A stretch of DNA of 64,000 nt, taken from Pycnopodia helianthoides (taxonomy: Eukaryota > Echinodermata > Asteroidea > Forcipulatida > Asteriidae). Both the position numbers and the translations under genes were made by a program. Positions 34,504-45,922 of the stretch are shown one piece after another; the first letter of the stretch is position 1, and each line of letters starts with the position of its first letter. A model generated the notes under the pieces. It saw only the letters and a list, made by a program, of their open reading frames with translations. It did no database searches and was not told the origin of the DNA. Location of the stretch: positions 3,425,195-3,489,194 of the forward strand of contig CM063249.1 in the NCBI GenBank assembly GCA_032158295.1. The letters run 5' to 3'.

Positions 34504-37500
34504 CTAAGAGAAAGACAAACGAGTAGACCAGTGTCACATAACATTGTTATCAGAATCACTGGACACATTGAAATATCTCAAGATCCGCTTATTTTAGACT
34601 TCGTCGATTTATTTTGTGCACTTTTTGAATGCCTCTTATCATTTGTTTTTTTTATTATCCAGTTTTATATGCTGTACTGAGTATACAGTGCTTTAAACAC
34701 GTCAGTGTTTTTTTCACTTGGTGTTAATGACTTTTGGATATGATTTGCAGTTTTTCTTTCTGGTACTTCATTCACTTGAATCTGCATGTTGGTTAATTTT
34801 GTTTATTTACTTTCTTGTTTTTCCTTTTTATTAGTGGTCAATGTTTCATTGTCTTTGTTTTGGCTTTTTATCGTATTTTCCACATTAAGTTCCGTTTTGA
34901 TTTCTTCTTAAAATTTTAATTTCCTTTTAGTTTAGTTTGCTTCCATGTTTGAAGTACTTGGCTTGTTCTCTGTACACTTTAAGTAACCTTTATTCATTTG
35001 TAAGTATTATTGTTTGATAGGTTTAACAGTTTTTATTTTGAGGTGCTTTGGGGGATTTTACATAAAGTGCCATATAAATGCTTTTTATTATTATAACTTA
35101 AAAGGAAACATGATCAACCATTTCACCAATCAATCATTTCAAGATATGTATAACAAAAAACTGACTCTAGCTATTGGGCAATCTCGTGGTCTAGTGGTAA
35201 GACATCTGCTCTAAAATGGCAAAGGTTGTGGGTTCGAACCCCACCCGAGTAATATGCCTGTGGATGTTGTTTTTTTCCACAGTGCTTTACACGCATCAGT
35301 GTGTGGGTAAATTCACAAATAATATCATTTATCCCCGATGCAAGTTAAAGGAACATTACAGAATTAGTAAGAAAAAAACCTGTAAAATATACTTTTTGAT
35401 CACAGATTTACATAAAACTTACACGGTCTCATGATGATGATAGTAGAAAACATCCCTTGAAATATTTATGTCTGAAATGCCATATTTGATGAGAAATGAA
35501 TAAACTGATTTTCCGATTGGAGTTTATCGCTCAGTGAGCGTTTTACTCATTTGTTGAATCTATATGATTTCATGCAAATGTGTAATCGGTTTTTCACTAT
35601 TTTCTGGTGACCCAGATCACCGATCGATCTCAAACTTCTACAGGTTTGTCAGTTTATGTATATGGTGGATTACATAAAGTGCTTACACTGCCACCAACTG
35701 TTTTGTTAGCAAAAACCAACCATCACATGTGAATGACAAGATATTTTGGCTGGTAACCTGTTCCCTGCAAAGTAATATTCTTCTCTTTGCTAATCCCTTT
35801 TTTTTGGATATGATCAGCAATATATAATTGGGCCCTATTTGTCGATAAAAAAAAATAAAATAAAACAAATTGCAAAGACAAACCTTGTTCCATAATTGCT
35901 GGATTTGATGAAGACTAACTCCTTCAGAAGTGCTCTTTTCTTTATTATGTCAAGGTTTTCCATAGAAATATCGACTTTCGTTATCAATCTGTAAATATTC
36001 CATAAAATAGATAAATGAAAATGAAAAAAAAAAACCACGAAACCCCCCCCCCCAAAAAAAATCCTATCGAACAATATAATAATTTTTTTAGTCGTATTCA
36101 CTTTTATTACCGCCGCTCGTTAAATATCACCCACATGTTTTTTGTGTAACTACGGACTGTGCCAACCCTTGGAGACACAACCCAAGGGGTCTTTCCGATC
36201 CCCTTCAGCAATGTGATAATTCTGAAACATTATACGAAGACAACAAATGGTCCGACATGAACTCAAGTATCTTATTTACTCTGCGTTAAAAACCCGAGGT
36301 TTCCACTACACCAGCGTCACGGGTTGGGAACCACTAACTTGACTATAGAGGGCGCCACAGCAACTTCCCTTAACGGACGCTATTCTGCCTTGGTTCACTG
36401 ATCAATTCTCGCTAGACACTCCAGAGAGACACCAAGTAGCTACCTGGGCCCAGTTTCGTACATATACTCAAGAAGGCAGTTTTGCTTAGCGGTTTTCTGC
36501 TGAGCCAAAGTAAGCAGGATACCAGTCACAAATGGTACACATGACAAAGTGTTATTGTTGGTAACCTTATTCTGGTAAGCAGAATTTTGGTGTGCTAAGC
36601 TTCTTTTTGTGCTTAAGCAGTGCTATCAAACTGGGCCACGGGGCCAATTTCTCCATATTGCCTGTAAGCAGAAGTTTTTGATGCTTATGAAGCTTCCCTT
36701 GGCATTGTGTCCATTTCATAACCGCTGTTAACAGTAGGCAAAAAAACCCAAACTAAGCTAACTTGTCAGCAAAACTGAAAGGGGGTGAGTGACAAAATAA
36801 TTCAAGTAGAAGAAAAAACGTAAAAAAAAAAAAAAATGCTTATCACAGTAAAGCTTGGCCCAATTTCATAGAGCTGCTTAAGCACAACAAAATTATGCTT
36901 ACCAGAATAAGGTTACCGGCCAAACTACCATGTCACATGTACAATTTGTGACTGGTATCCTGCCGATTTCTGCTTAGCAGAAAATTGTTAAGTAATAGTT
37001 TCTGCTTAAGCAGCTCTATGAAATTGGGCCCAGGTCATCACATAGTGGGTTCAAAGTAAATTGTACGTACGGTTTGTCACAAGACATCATAGTGGTTAAT
37101 TCATCGATAAGATTGTCTTTGGTAAGGCTGGGCACTCTCTTCAGTATGCTCTCAAACTCCGATCGCACATAGTCGGTCTTTGGCCACAGCTTACTCATCG
37201 GGTGGTTTGAAAACACTTGCACACCTGCACACCGGAAACACAAAAATGCAGGTTTCAATGTTTTGTCCTCGTTTGAAATAAAAGATCTCCACAAAGTAAA
37301 TAACCCCTGGAGCTATAAGTGTCTTATGGACTGTAAGCATTAATTACTTCACATCGGATAGTAATAACAATAACTAGTTCTTATATAGCGCATTGCACAA
37401 TAACGTATCAATGTGCTTTACATTAGTGCTCTGGTCATTGGGCCAATAGCATTCCTGTAATCTTTCTCAGCTCCCTGCCATGGCGCTCCGAAGGCTTTTT

Positions 37501-40500
37501 CACACACAATATCAACCTCTACCCACGTAGAAACCCATTTATACTCCCTGGGTGAAGAGAAGCAATTATGTTAAAGCATCTTGTTCAAGGACAAAAGCGT
37601 CATGACCGGGATTTGAACCGTGTTTATCCACAAATCTTTTTGGGCAGACGTGTTTTAGCACCCGGAACAACTTGAGAGTCTCCTCAATTGCTCGCCGACA
37701 GCCAGGCAGTTGCTCTACGATACACAACTTGTGCAGTCGTTCAAAAAAATTGGTTGGTCAACTTACTGGAAAGTCAGGTAGCGATAAAATTGTTTAGAGT
37801 TGGACAACTAAAATTTCTATACATTAACCTCCACATGTGACGTCATGCTATTGTTTCATCGCTCCATTAGTTCGCAGGAATGGCACGGTGGGTACGTATT
37901 TAACAACATCGCACTATTCGTGCGAAATAATGGAGCGCTGAAACACCAGCATGGTGTCACAGGTGGAGGTTAAAGGGAAAGTATACCTCTGGTTTTTGGA
38001 ACCGTTCAATTGTTTTAATACTATATAAATGTAGATATATACAATAAAACTAACCTGTGAAAATATAATTTATAATATATTTTTTTCTCACCCTCATTAA
38101 ATAGCCTTGTTCATTGGTTATTCCTTAAAACATTGTTTGTACTCTGTTTTCATGAAGTATGGAAATAAATATCAGTTTGAATGAATGAATGAATAATTTC
38201 AAAGGTGGTAGCGTTTTTGAGATATCGCCGAAAATCTGAGCGGTTATATCCATGCAGGAAGAATAATCTGCAATTGGAATACACAATCTGAGAAACGTTT
38301 CTGACAGAAATGCTTCTCAATTTTTTTCTGATAAGAACTGATATATTTTTCCATAACCACATTACTCCGAAGTGAAATGATTCTCAAAGATGCTTTATAC
38401 TATCGACAGCTGCTGTACTTCTTACCAAGTAAGTTTTTTGTTGCCATTAATCTTAAGAGTGATTACCAAACGTATACCTTCCCTTTAAGTCGCATAATGC
38501 CCTCAGTGTACGCCCCATTCGTGGGTGTACAACTGGCCCTCGATTGACGCACACCTCGGGCATCATCCTTTACATAAAACATGCAGCGACATACCTGGTT
38601 TAATCTTAACCGGTTCTGCTATGTCAGATGCGAAGTTTGTGAAATAATTTGTATCAACTTCTCCATCTTTCCTGAAAATTATCGAAGTAATAAAAAGTTA
38701 CGTTAGTGTTGATAGAGAGAGGAAAAAAATACTACAAAGCAAACTTCACATGAAGGTCCTCAAAATACTGTTGTCCATGAATTTATGATTTCAGAATATC
38801 TCTGGGACCACTGGGTACCGATGTACTGATATTCAAATACGGAGCCTGAGGATGTGACAGCAATTGAAAATTGACAGAAAAGTTTCACAGACTTTCCAAC
38901 ATTATTATGCTTTTTAAGGAAAAGGGCATTTTGTATGGGAACAAAAGAGTAGTGACTCGGTCTAATAACCTGCTGTTTAAAACCTGACAGTAAAAACATC
39001 CCTTCATTTTCAGTAACAAATTTCCCATTATGTAGAACTGAAAATAGGATTTTTTTCTTCAAACTTTCAAGTATGTTTTATTAAATCTTAACAAAACCAC
39101 CCAGCTAAAATGAACAGGGAGTAACAAATAAACAGTCCGCGTACAATTTGCAGTTCACATTGACCATGTTGAGCCACAAGGGTTTTTCTAGGAGTTCTCC
39201 GGTTTTCCCCCCTCCGAAATATAAACCCCCACAAACTTCTGATCTCTGGCCGTGCTTTGTTGTCATGGGTCGATGTGGCTGGCTGCCAAAGGCGTCTTTA
39301 CATGCCCGTGGCTCAAACACGTTGTAGCCGTGTCCTTTCGCAATTCAGCTTCTCAGCCGAGAGTAAGGATGATCAGCCTCCCAAATCAAAGATGGCTCTA
39401 TTGACTACCATTCCGTAAATATTTTGGTTTTCAAAATGCAGATCAGAAATGGAACATGAAATAAAGCGATCAGCCTCGCTAAGCCAATCAATATAATGGC
39501 CTGGCAGCCTTACCCGAATTCCATTGTTATAAGATTGAAACCATTGTATAGAGCCCGTTCCTTGGCCACATCTTTCAGATATGACTGGCCATCCATGCTA
39601 CCTTGAAGGAAGTCTGATACCAGAAAGCCTGTGTGGAGAACAGAAACACATGACATGCATTAAAGGAAGGGTCATAGATTGGTAACTACTCTGAAAATTA
39701 ATGACCCAAAAAACTGGCTTGGTGAGAAGCACTGCAGCTGTTAATAGTATGACCTATTTTGAGAAAGGATTTACTTCCACAAGCGAATCTTATAAGAAGG
39801 TTTAAAGGAGGACAAAGTGAACAAGTCTCACCTCTTCCTTTGGCATCTTCGTTGTTTCCTTCTGACTGTAAGATGTTAAGAAGCATAGCCAAGCGTCCCG
39901 TTCGACTAACCCGAGCCAAGTTCCACCTTCTTTCCCGACAAACATGTCTTGACCTGTTAAAGACAAACAATACAGTGTCAAGCCTAGTCTTGGTTCAAGA
40001 CGTGCCTGTTGTTTATCATCTAGAAAGCTATTACTCCTGCTGTTAATTTCCCTCGCCGATAGAGTGCGCTATCAACCATGAACCGTTACCACCCCAAGAA
40101 CCGCAATAGCGGACTCCCATGATAGCTATCTCTGGTGAGAGCGCGCCCTCCTGTTGCGATGGATCATGGGAAGATATCAATAACAGGAGGGTCTTGAACC
40201 AAGACTATATCAGGCCTGGAATAATCTTTGACAGGGCAAGGTCTACCACCAGTTTGGCTGACGAGTTACTGCATGATCCTAGTAAATCACTCATGGGATC
40301 AGGCATACCACCATGATCAAAGTCCAACAGTGTGGGTGTTGCGCTACCATGAGGTGTTGGGTTTTGTTAAGAGTAAGGAAGGATCCTAGTAAATCACTCA
40401 TGGAATCAGGCACTCTGGTCACCGTAATCAAAGTCCAACAGCTTGGCTGCTGAGTTACTGTACATGTACGTGTAGTTTTTTTTTTTTTGAGGTGTTCGTG

Positions 40501-42133
40501 CAGCAGCGCGAACAACTCATTGTTTTTGTTTGTTTTTGTTGTTGTTGTTTTTTTTAGTTTTTCTTCTGCTCAGTCCACAAAAAAACGCATGGTTGCGAGG
40601 CCTATATCAACTTGAAACTTTACATGTAGGTAGATTGCAACTAGCAGATGATACAGAAGTTGTTGCGTCATGATGACGTCATCGGGTGTCAAATTACAAG
40701 CAATTTAAGTTCAAAAAGTGACGTCATGCCAATGCCTGTATGTCTCTGAATATTATAGCTACAATATTCATATTTGGGCATATGATAGACCAAGACATGG
40801 GCAACATTTGAAAAGTTAATCTCAAAATCGTATGACCTTTACTTCCGGGTCGTTACCGTGGGTCGAAGTTTGCCTTTGGTTTTTTTCTTGAAAAACATCA
40901 TTTTCGGGCTTGTCTACGGCATAACTCAAGATTGAAGTTGAATTTAACATTGAAACTCATCAGACATTTTAACCTCAATATCAAGACAACACAAACTTGA
41001 TGATGTCATGATGACGTCATCAGGTTTTGAATTACAATAAATCAAAGTTTAACATTTGTAAAAAATCATAACTTGTGAACCGCATGTTCAATTTTTACAA
41101 TCGACACATCATCGGACAGGTCGTTGAAAGTTCAACAAACCCTACACAAATCTTGACCCCATTTGACCTTAACTTCCGGTTCAAATCGGAAGTTGAAAAT
41201 TTCAAAAATTCATATCTCAAAAACTACTTTTACTTTAGTTACAATGTTTACATCAGGTTGTAGGTCATTGAGCTTTCTCAAACTTTTGCACAGAGATGAT
41301 ATCAATTTGACCTTAACTTCCGGTCGAAATCAGACGTTAAAGCCCACGAGTGTGATTACCCGCGTTTAAACTGTGTATAGTGCTAAAGCACTGTGGCTGG
41401 CTGTTCCGCTCTACTGATCACAGGGGGCCAAAGTCCATTTGGCATTAGGCTATGCATAGAGCAAGGCTGTATGGGCTGTGTTGGTCAAATCCAATGTGAT
41501 CATTTTTGCCAGATAACAAAAGACACATTTCGCAAGATCACGCAACCTTCAAACTCCGCACATAGTTAGCTCTTCACCTGTAGAAGACACCGCTTTCTTG
41601 GCGTCATAATGACGTCTTCATGCGTTCAATTACATTAAAATAAAGTTTAATATTTGAAAAATTCATAACTTATGAACCGTGCATGGATTTTTATAATCCA
41701 TACATCATCGGAGGTCTTCCAAAAATAAACAAATGCTACACAAGGTGTGACCTCAATTGAACTTGACTTCCGGTTGAAAGCGGAAGTTAAGTATTAACGT
41801 TTGCATTTATTTCCTGTGTAATAAATGTACTTTCCGTGAATTTTCAAAAGCTATCAACAATCTTTTCATTGATTTAATTAAACACTGACCCCTTTGATAG
41901 CCGAACACCTCAGTGTTTGTTTGTACAAACACTTAAGCTCTAGTTTTATTTATTTTTTTTTTACGAGGAAGGATCCTAGTAACTCACTCACCACTTATGA
42001 CATTGGGGTCCCTTTGCCAGAACTCGGCTCCTTTGGTTGGCCGCTCGTAAAACTCATCTCTGTTGAACACGAGTATGAGTCGGTATTCCCCGCTCGCAGG
42101 GTGAGGGTTGACCAACAGCGCTGTGAGGCACAT
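34377..42133 (-). CDS. TANGO2: TANGO2 (NRDE family), seven exons, with one apparent frameshift
   Basis: Coding exons in transcript order: 41992-42133, 39832-39953, 39514-39628, 38595-38671, 37071-37224, 35884-35988, 34377-34503. The product is about 280 residues, against 276 in human. The NRDE motif that names the family is present near residue 24, after an initial Met-Cys as usual. Other matching blocks are GGTWLG, YLKDVAKERALYNGFNLI, FSNHPMSKLWPKTDYV, SNYGTR and the C-terminal VILIDAQGTISFTERTL. TANGO2 was found as a Golgi-organisation gene. It is reported in cytosol, mitochondria and ER-Golgi, and human loss causes metabolic crises; roles in heme or acyl-CoA handling are proposed. Exon 2 needs one more base to stay in frame: GGTWLG reads in one frame and VSRTGRLAMLLN in the next. 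All other phases agree. Whether the lost base is a real mutation or an assembly error cannot be told here. Confidence 0.9.
35165..35330 (+). mobile_element. tRNA-derived SINE, third type
   Basis: GTGGTCTAGTGGTAAGACAT (A box), GTGGGTTCGAACCCC (B box), then a tail 'gtttttttccacagtgcttt'. Spacing is tRNA-like, but there is no matching acceptor stem. Confidence 0.65.
35345..35718 (+). mobile_element. Family A MITE, copy 6, right end lost
   Basis: The left end (TTAAAGGAACATTACAGAAT) is intact. The sequence stops matching after 'ttttgttagcaaaaacc', so the final 20 or so bases were deleted or replaced. In the TANGO2 intron between exons 6 and 7. Confidence 0.85.
35884..35988 (-). CDS. TANGO2: TANGO2 exon 6
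   Basis: Encodes LITKVDISMENLDIIKKRAL, then LKELVFIKSSNYGTR. The YGTR motif is the conserved one before the final beta strands. The acceptor is GAATATTTACAG and the donor is GAACAAG|GTTTGT. Phase 2 on both sides fits exons 5 and 7. Confidence 0.87.
36856..37031. mobile_element. Fold-back element, gggcccaattt family (D)
   Basis: Ends GGCCCAATTTCATAGAGCTG / CAGCTCTATGAAATTGGGCC. Ends 40 bp from the donor of TANGO2 exon 5. A sister copy lies 220 bp to the left. Confidence 0.8.
37071..37224 (-). CDS. TANGO2: TANGO2 exon 5
   Basis: Encodes GVQVFSNHPMSKLWPKTDYV then RSEFESILKRVPSLTKDNLI; SN followed by P.W.K matches the family's GLSN....PW.K block. The acceptor is CCGGTGTGCAG and the donor is GACAAACC|GTACGT. 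A fold-back element ends only 40 bp downstream of the donor. Confidence 0.87.
37375..37625 (-). mobile_element. tRNA-Leu-type SINE, truncated
   Basis: Body 'ttatatagcgcattgcacaa' to 'gtcatgaccgggatttgaac'. The tRNA head beyond the B box is missing. In the TANGO2 intron between exons 4 and 5. Confidence 0.65.
37970..38488 (+). mobile_element. Family B element, copy 4, interrupted by a LINE tail
   Basis: Ends TTAAAGGGAAAGTATACC and ...GTATACCTTCCCTTTAA. About 38065-38200 is foreign: it looks like a LINE 3' end finishing in 'tgaatgaatgaatgaata', so the LINE jumped into the MITE. Confidence 0.8.
38595..38671 (-). CDS. TANGO2: TANGO2 exon 4
   Basis: A 77-bp exon encoding KDGEVDTNYFTNFASDIAEP then VKIKPG, equivalent to the region just before the conserved G.x.G.SN turn. 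The acceptor is ATAATTTTCAG and the donor is AAACCAG|GTATGT. Placement rests on phase agreement and position, because this part is poorly conserved. Confidence 0.8.
39514..39628 (-). CDS. TANGO2: TANGO2 exon 3
   Basis: Encodes GFLVSDFLQGSMDGQSYLKD and then VAKERALYNGFNLI, the conserved YLK..x..LYNGFNL block. The acceptor is CTCCACACAG and the donor is ATTCGG|GTAAGG; phase 1 in, phase 2 out. Confidence 0.87.
39832..39953 (-). pseudogene. TANGO2: TANGO2 exon 2, with a one-base frame break
   Basis: The acceptor (GTCTTTAACAG) and donor (GGAAGAG|GTGAGA) are both good and phases at the ends fit the neighbours, but the 122 bp are one base short. KEGGTWLG reads from the acceptor; VSRTGRLAMLLNILQ, then EDAKGRG, reads into the donor. 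The switch lies at a run of three C on the plus strand, 39910-39912, where four would keep the frame. Typed as broken only because of this base; the gene is otherwise intact. Confidence 0.75.
39985..40207. mobile_element. Palindromic MITE-like element, copy 2
   Basis: Begins TAGTCTTGGTTCAAGAC and ends GTCTTGAACCAAGACTA, with the same order of internal blocks as 10918-11131. Lies in the TANGO2 intron just upstream of exon 2. Confidence 0.8.
40560..41880 (+). repeat. Diverged tandem repeat of about 300-600 bp units with CRE palindromes
   Basis: Blocks of the order 'gatgacgtcat - caaattacaa - cataacttgtgaaccg - catcatcggacaggtc - cttaacttccggt - cggaagtt' recur from 40660, 40990 and 41600. Related sequence is at 15180-15820 and 28840-28990. 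No open frame. Confidence 0.65.
41992..42133 (-). CDS. TANGO2: TANGO2 exon 1 (start, NRDE motif)
   Basis: Residues 1-47 plus one base: MCLTALLVNPHPASGEYRL, then FNRDEFYERPTKGAEFW. The ATG at 42131-42133 is chosen because Met-Cys is the conserved TANGO2 start. In-frame upstream codons give a basic, non-conserved extension. The donor is ATAAGTG|GTGAGT. Confidence 0.88.
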
Positions 42134-43144
42134 CGTGTTTACATGCACCTTTCCCTTTCTTCCATCAACCCTTGTCTTGCCGTTCCCATTCACAGTGTCG
42201 TGTAGGAGTCAGTAGAGTTGAAAGCCTGCAGGGTGTAAGAAGATTATGTTAAAACCTGCTGCACACTATCAATAGAAATATCAAACAAATATTTTGTAAA
42301 ATTGAAATTACATGACAACTTAACTTTGTCATGTAGTTGTGGACTTGTCACATCCCCACATCCATTTTTAGTTTTTGGTATGATGAACGTTACTTGTCCA
42401 TAAACTAAAGTCTATACAGGTATGTTATTCTGATCAAAGTTTAGATTTGTTTACAGAGATCTTCACTTATCACATCATAAACAGGCACTCTACAATCAAA
42501 AGAGAAAATACATGTACAGTATAAAACGTAAACATGTTTGCGAACATGGACGTGTAAATACAGACTGCACATTAGACTTCTGCTTATTGATTAAGTACAA
42601 ATGTTAAATTTGATAGATGTTAAGAAATAAACTACATTACAACTATAGAAGCATGAAAGCTAAAAATAATATTGTAATCACGAATACAGAAGCAGCACAC
42701 CTACACGGGCCCAAAATGTACCTTGTACCAGGCCTGGAAGTATACGGAGGCCACAGCCTCAGTTACCCCTGGTCTTGGCCTTGTTGCCATTTCAAAAGAT
42801 TCCCAAAGACTTTAAGATTTTTTGATGTAAGTGCCCTTTGCACAATAAAAAATGGCTTTGCCCCCTCAACGATGGAAATGCTGTACCACCTCCAGAAATG
42901 TGGTATCAGTTTTGGAAAATTGACTGGGCGTGTTAAAACTAGACATGTGGACAAGTCGTTAATGTTTGTGCGGCCGGTGATAGTCGAGTCGCGGTGACTG
43001 TCGAGTCGCGGTGCATCGCGGTGCATATAGCGCGCTCCCCTCCCCCCGATCGAAGACTGCTCTCGCGAGATCACTGCTTTCGCGCGAGGCTACTGGCTCC
43101 CGACTACACCGAAGCCGTGAGAGCAGTAGCCTCGCGGGCCAGCA

Positions 43145-43355
43145 GTCTCGCGAGAACATCGCCTGTGTCGCGAGAGAACATCACCCGTGTCACGAGAGAA
43201 CATCGCCCGTGTCGCGAGAGAACATCCCGTGTCGCGAAAAGAACATCGCCCGTGTCGCGAGAGAGAACATCGCCCGTGTCGCGAGAGAACATCGCCCGTG
43301 TCGCGAGAGAACATCGCCCGTATCGCGAGAGAACATCGCCCGTGTCGCGAGATTC
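43145..43355 (+). repeat. 22-bp CpG-rich minisatellite
   Basis: About nine units of CGTGTCGCGAGAGAACATCG plus CC, with small indels (21-24 bp). Units contain TCGCGA. Flanks (42970-43140) carry further CGCGAG/GTCGCG motifs in inverted order. Confidence 0.88.
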
Positions 43356-43550
43356 GCGGAGAGAGTCGGAACGCTGTGACCGCTACAAACATTTAACGAC
43401 TTGTCCACAAGTCTATTAAAACAGGTGTGAAACTCAGCTGTTGTATTAGAGGGCAAGACCAGTTTTTCTTTAGTAAAGGGTGTCTCTGTGAGGGAAAGTT
43501 TTAAAATATCTAATGGAACACGCAGGGATCAGATGCCGTGGGGAGAACAC

Positions 43551-43799
43551 GTCTTTCCTTGAACTTTGCGAACTAACACGGTCGGCCATTTTGTGGAGTC
43601 AAAAGTTTGACTCCTTAAAATGGCCGACTGTGTTTGTTCACGATGTAAAAGGAAAACCACGCAATTTCGAGGCATATTTGTGTGGATCATTGTATTCTAC
43701 TTTTAAAACATCTTTCTAACCATATGCATTTTATAACAAACGGTTACAAACGCTTTTTATAGACCAACTCGGCCGATTCAAGGCAACGTGTACCTTTAA
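43551..43799. mobile_element. Family K element, partial
   Basis: Matches the right two thirds of 44718-45105 ('gaactaacacggtcggccat' to 'aacgtgtacctttaa'). The left arm is missing. Confidence 0.75.
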
Positions 43800-44717
43800 T
43801 CACTATACCACCAGCCAAGAACCCCATTGGGAGAAGACAAAGGAAGGGAGTTTAATTTTAAGATCTGGGAGGAAAACCCAAGAGAATTATTCCAGAGAAA
43901 ACCCATGCAATCAAGTAGAGAGACTGAACCCCCCAATCCACATAGTGCCCCCGGCGGGATTCGAAGCGGGGCCCCAGAGGTGGAAGGTGAGGAAAGATAC
44001 CACTACGTCAACCCGACCGATTTCATCCAAATCAGAACCAGACTAGAGACAGCGTGAAACGTCAGTTGCACTAAAAACTAACACGGATGCCATATTCTAT
44101 CTACATGTTTGTACACTACTATCTGATTCTTACTCATTCAAAATGTTGTTTTTCAGATACTTCAGGCAAAATAAAAATAAAAACATGTTTAGCATTCTGC
44201 CTTAAAAAAAAAAAAAAAAACTTTTTCCCCCCCCTTTTTTTTTAAATGGCCGCCTGACACATTTTTCAAGACAATCAGCCAGGCTAATTTTTAAGATGGT
44301 TGCCGGCTTTTTCTGGTGTGGTTTTTCTATCTGCTATAGTCAAAAATACGATGTTTATGTATTTTAGAATCAATTTTTGTTGTCAGAGATTTTTAAAATT
44401 GATCCTAAAAACGGGGCAGCCTCTAAAAATAAAGTGGGCGGGGACGCTAAACATGTGTTTTGTTTATTTGGCCTAAGGAGAAAAAAAAAACCCAAAACAT
44501 CCCATTGAACCATTCTTAATCTTATCAAAATCTTCTAAATGAATTTGCATTGATGAAAATGAGTAAGGAATTGGTGAAAATGAGTAAGTGGATGATTCCA
44601 TATTGACAGGGGAACAGGGCAAGCAGGTTATGAACAGCGAACTCCACCATCCCAGAAAATGGCGAAAGCATCTGCCCAACAAGCAGTTAGCGAAAATAGA
44701 AACAGATAGAAGCACTA

Positions 44718-45105
44718 TTAAAGGGACGCGTTGCCTTGGATCAGGCGAGTTGGTCTATGAAAAGCGTTTGTAACCATTTGTTATAAAATGCAATTTGGTT
44801 AGAAAGATGTTTTAAAAGTAGAATACAATGATCCACACAAGTATGCCTCAAAATTGCGTGGTTTTCCTTTTACTTTGCGAACACAGTCCGCCAATTTGTG
44901 GAGTCAAAAATTAGACTCTACAAAATGGCATGCCGTGTTAGTTCACGATGTAAAAGGAAAACCACGCAATTTCGAGGCACATTTGTGTGGATCATTATAT
45001 TCTACTTTTCAAAACATCATCCTAACCATATGCATTTCATAACAAATGGTTTCAAACACTTTTCATAGACCAACTCGCCCAATCCAAGGCAACGTGTCCC
45101 TTTAA
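44718..45105. mobile_element. Family K palindromic TTAAAGG element
   Basis: Ends TTAAAGGGACGCGTTGCCTT / AAGGCAACGTGTCCCTTTAA. The whole element is a long fold-back: 'gtggttttccttttac...' is repeated inverted as 'gtaaaaggaaaaccac'. A half copy lies at 43551-43799. Confidence 0.85.
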
Positions 45106-45442
45106 AGGTATTGTACACTTTTGGTAACAGCTCAAACTCAGTGTCCACATTTTGTGTGATTAAACATATGCATGAACAAACAAACCTGTGAAAGTTTGAG
45201 CTCAATTGGTCATCGAGGTCACAAGAAAATAGTGAAAAGAGATCTTATGTGTTTTCTGTTTTTTCAAATTATCGCGCGCGATAATTACTATTGTTTTACT
45301 CGTTTCTCAGAAACGATAGCATTTTGGGCAGAAATATTTTAAGGAACCCTTTCTACCATTACTTACTTTAAATCATGTAAGTTATGTGTGAATCTGTGAA
45401 CCCTGTGTTTTTCGATCTTACCAATAGTGTACAGGGCCTTTA
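45102..45442 (-). mobile_element. Family C TTAAAGG element, copy 3 (reverse)
   Basis: Ends TTAAAGGTATTGTACACTTT and ...AGTGTACAGGGCCTTTAA. Its left TTAA is shared with the right end of the element at 44718-45105, so one inserted at the other's terminal TTAA. Confidence 0.85.
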
Positions 45443-45748
45443 AGCTACCCTAAGTAAGAGGTACACTAAAGGTACACTCCGTTAAGCCCCGCCCATGCAG
45501 AGCAACTGTCTAACATCGGTGCTTTTGTGAGTAGCGCATTTGACACTATGCGTCTTGCTCTGCCTGCATCACACACAAAAGACACAGGACGCACCAATCC
45601 AAATGGCGAAAAACTTATTCTCATTTTGAAATGTGAAACAAGTTGGACTTTTGGGTGTGTGTTCGCAGTTGTGATTGGTCAATGTAGAGTCATAGATTGG
45701 TAAATAGTCCAAAAATTAATGACCATAAAAACTTACTTGGGGCAAGTT

Positions 45749-45922
45749 CGGGTGGGCGACTCGAGTGACTAGACTAACCAGAAACAGTGTGACAGTGTGT
45801 GAAGTAGCTCTCGAATTGACTAGATCAACCATGCTCCAGTGCATGGTGGAGCTAGTCAATCTCCCTGTGCTCTATGGTTTCTAGTAAGTCTAGTAAGTCT
45901 AGTCACTCTAGTCGCCCACCCG
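45749..45922. mobile_element. 174-bp fold-back element with 5-bp target duplication
   Basis: Terminal repeats CGGGTGGGCGACTCGAGTGA and its complement at the right end (one mismatch in about 27 bp) are flanked by AAGTT at 45744-45748 and 45923-45927. It split an older dispersed repeat ('aaacttacttgg...ggtgagaagcactgcag'). Confidence 0.85.

Noticed and set aside
33929..34680. Three overlapping plus-strand repeat ORFs (GCWVSMGSYSMDALW type)
   Set aside because: Translations of the 63-bp minisatellite opposite the TANGO2 terminal exon; no splice sites or homology.
35165..35250. tRNA gene
   Set aside because: A and B boxes are present, but the acceptor and anticodon stems do not pair properly and the copy carries a SINE tail.
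43145..43355. CRISPR-like direct repeats
   Set aside because: Head-to-tail units with no spacers, in a eukaryotic context.
43011..43456. Several ORFs on both strands with SRENIARVAREH-type repeats
   Set aside because: Products of the 22-bp minisatellite. Unit length is not a multiple of 3 and frames change at indels.
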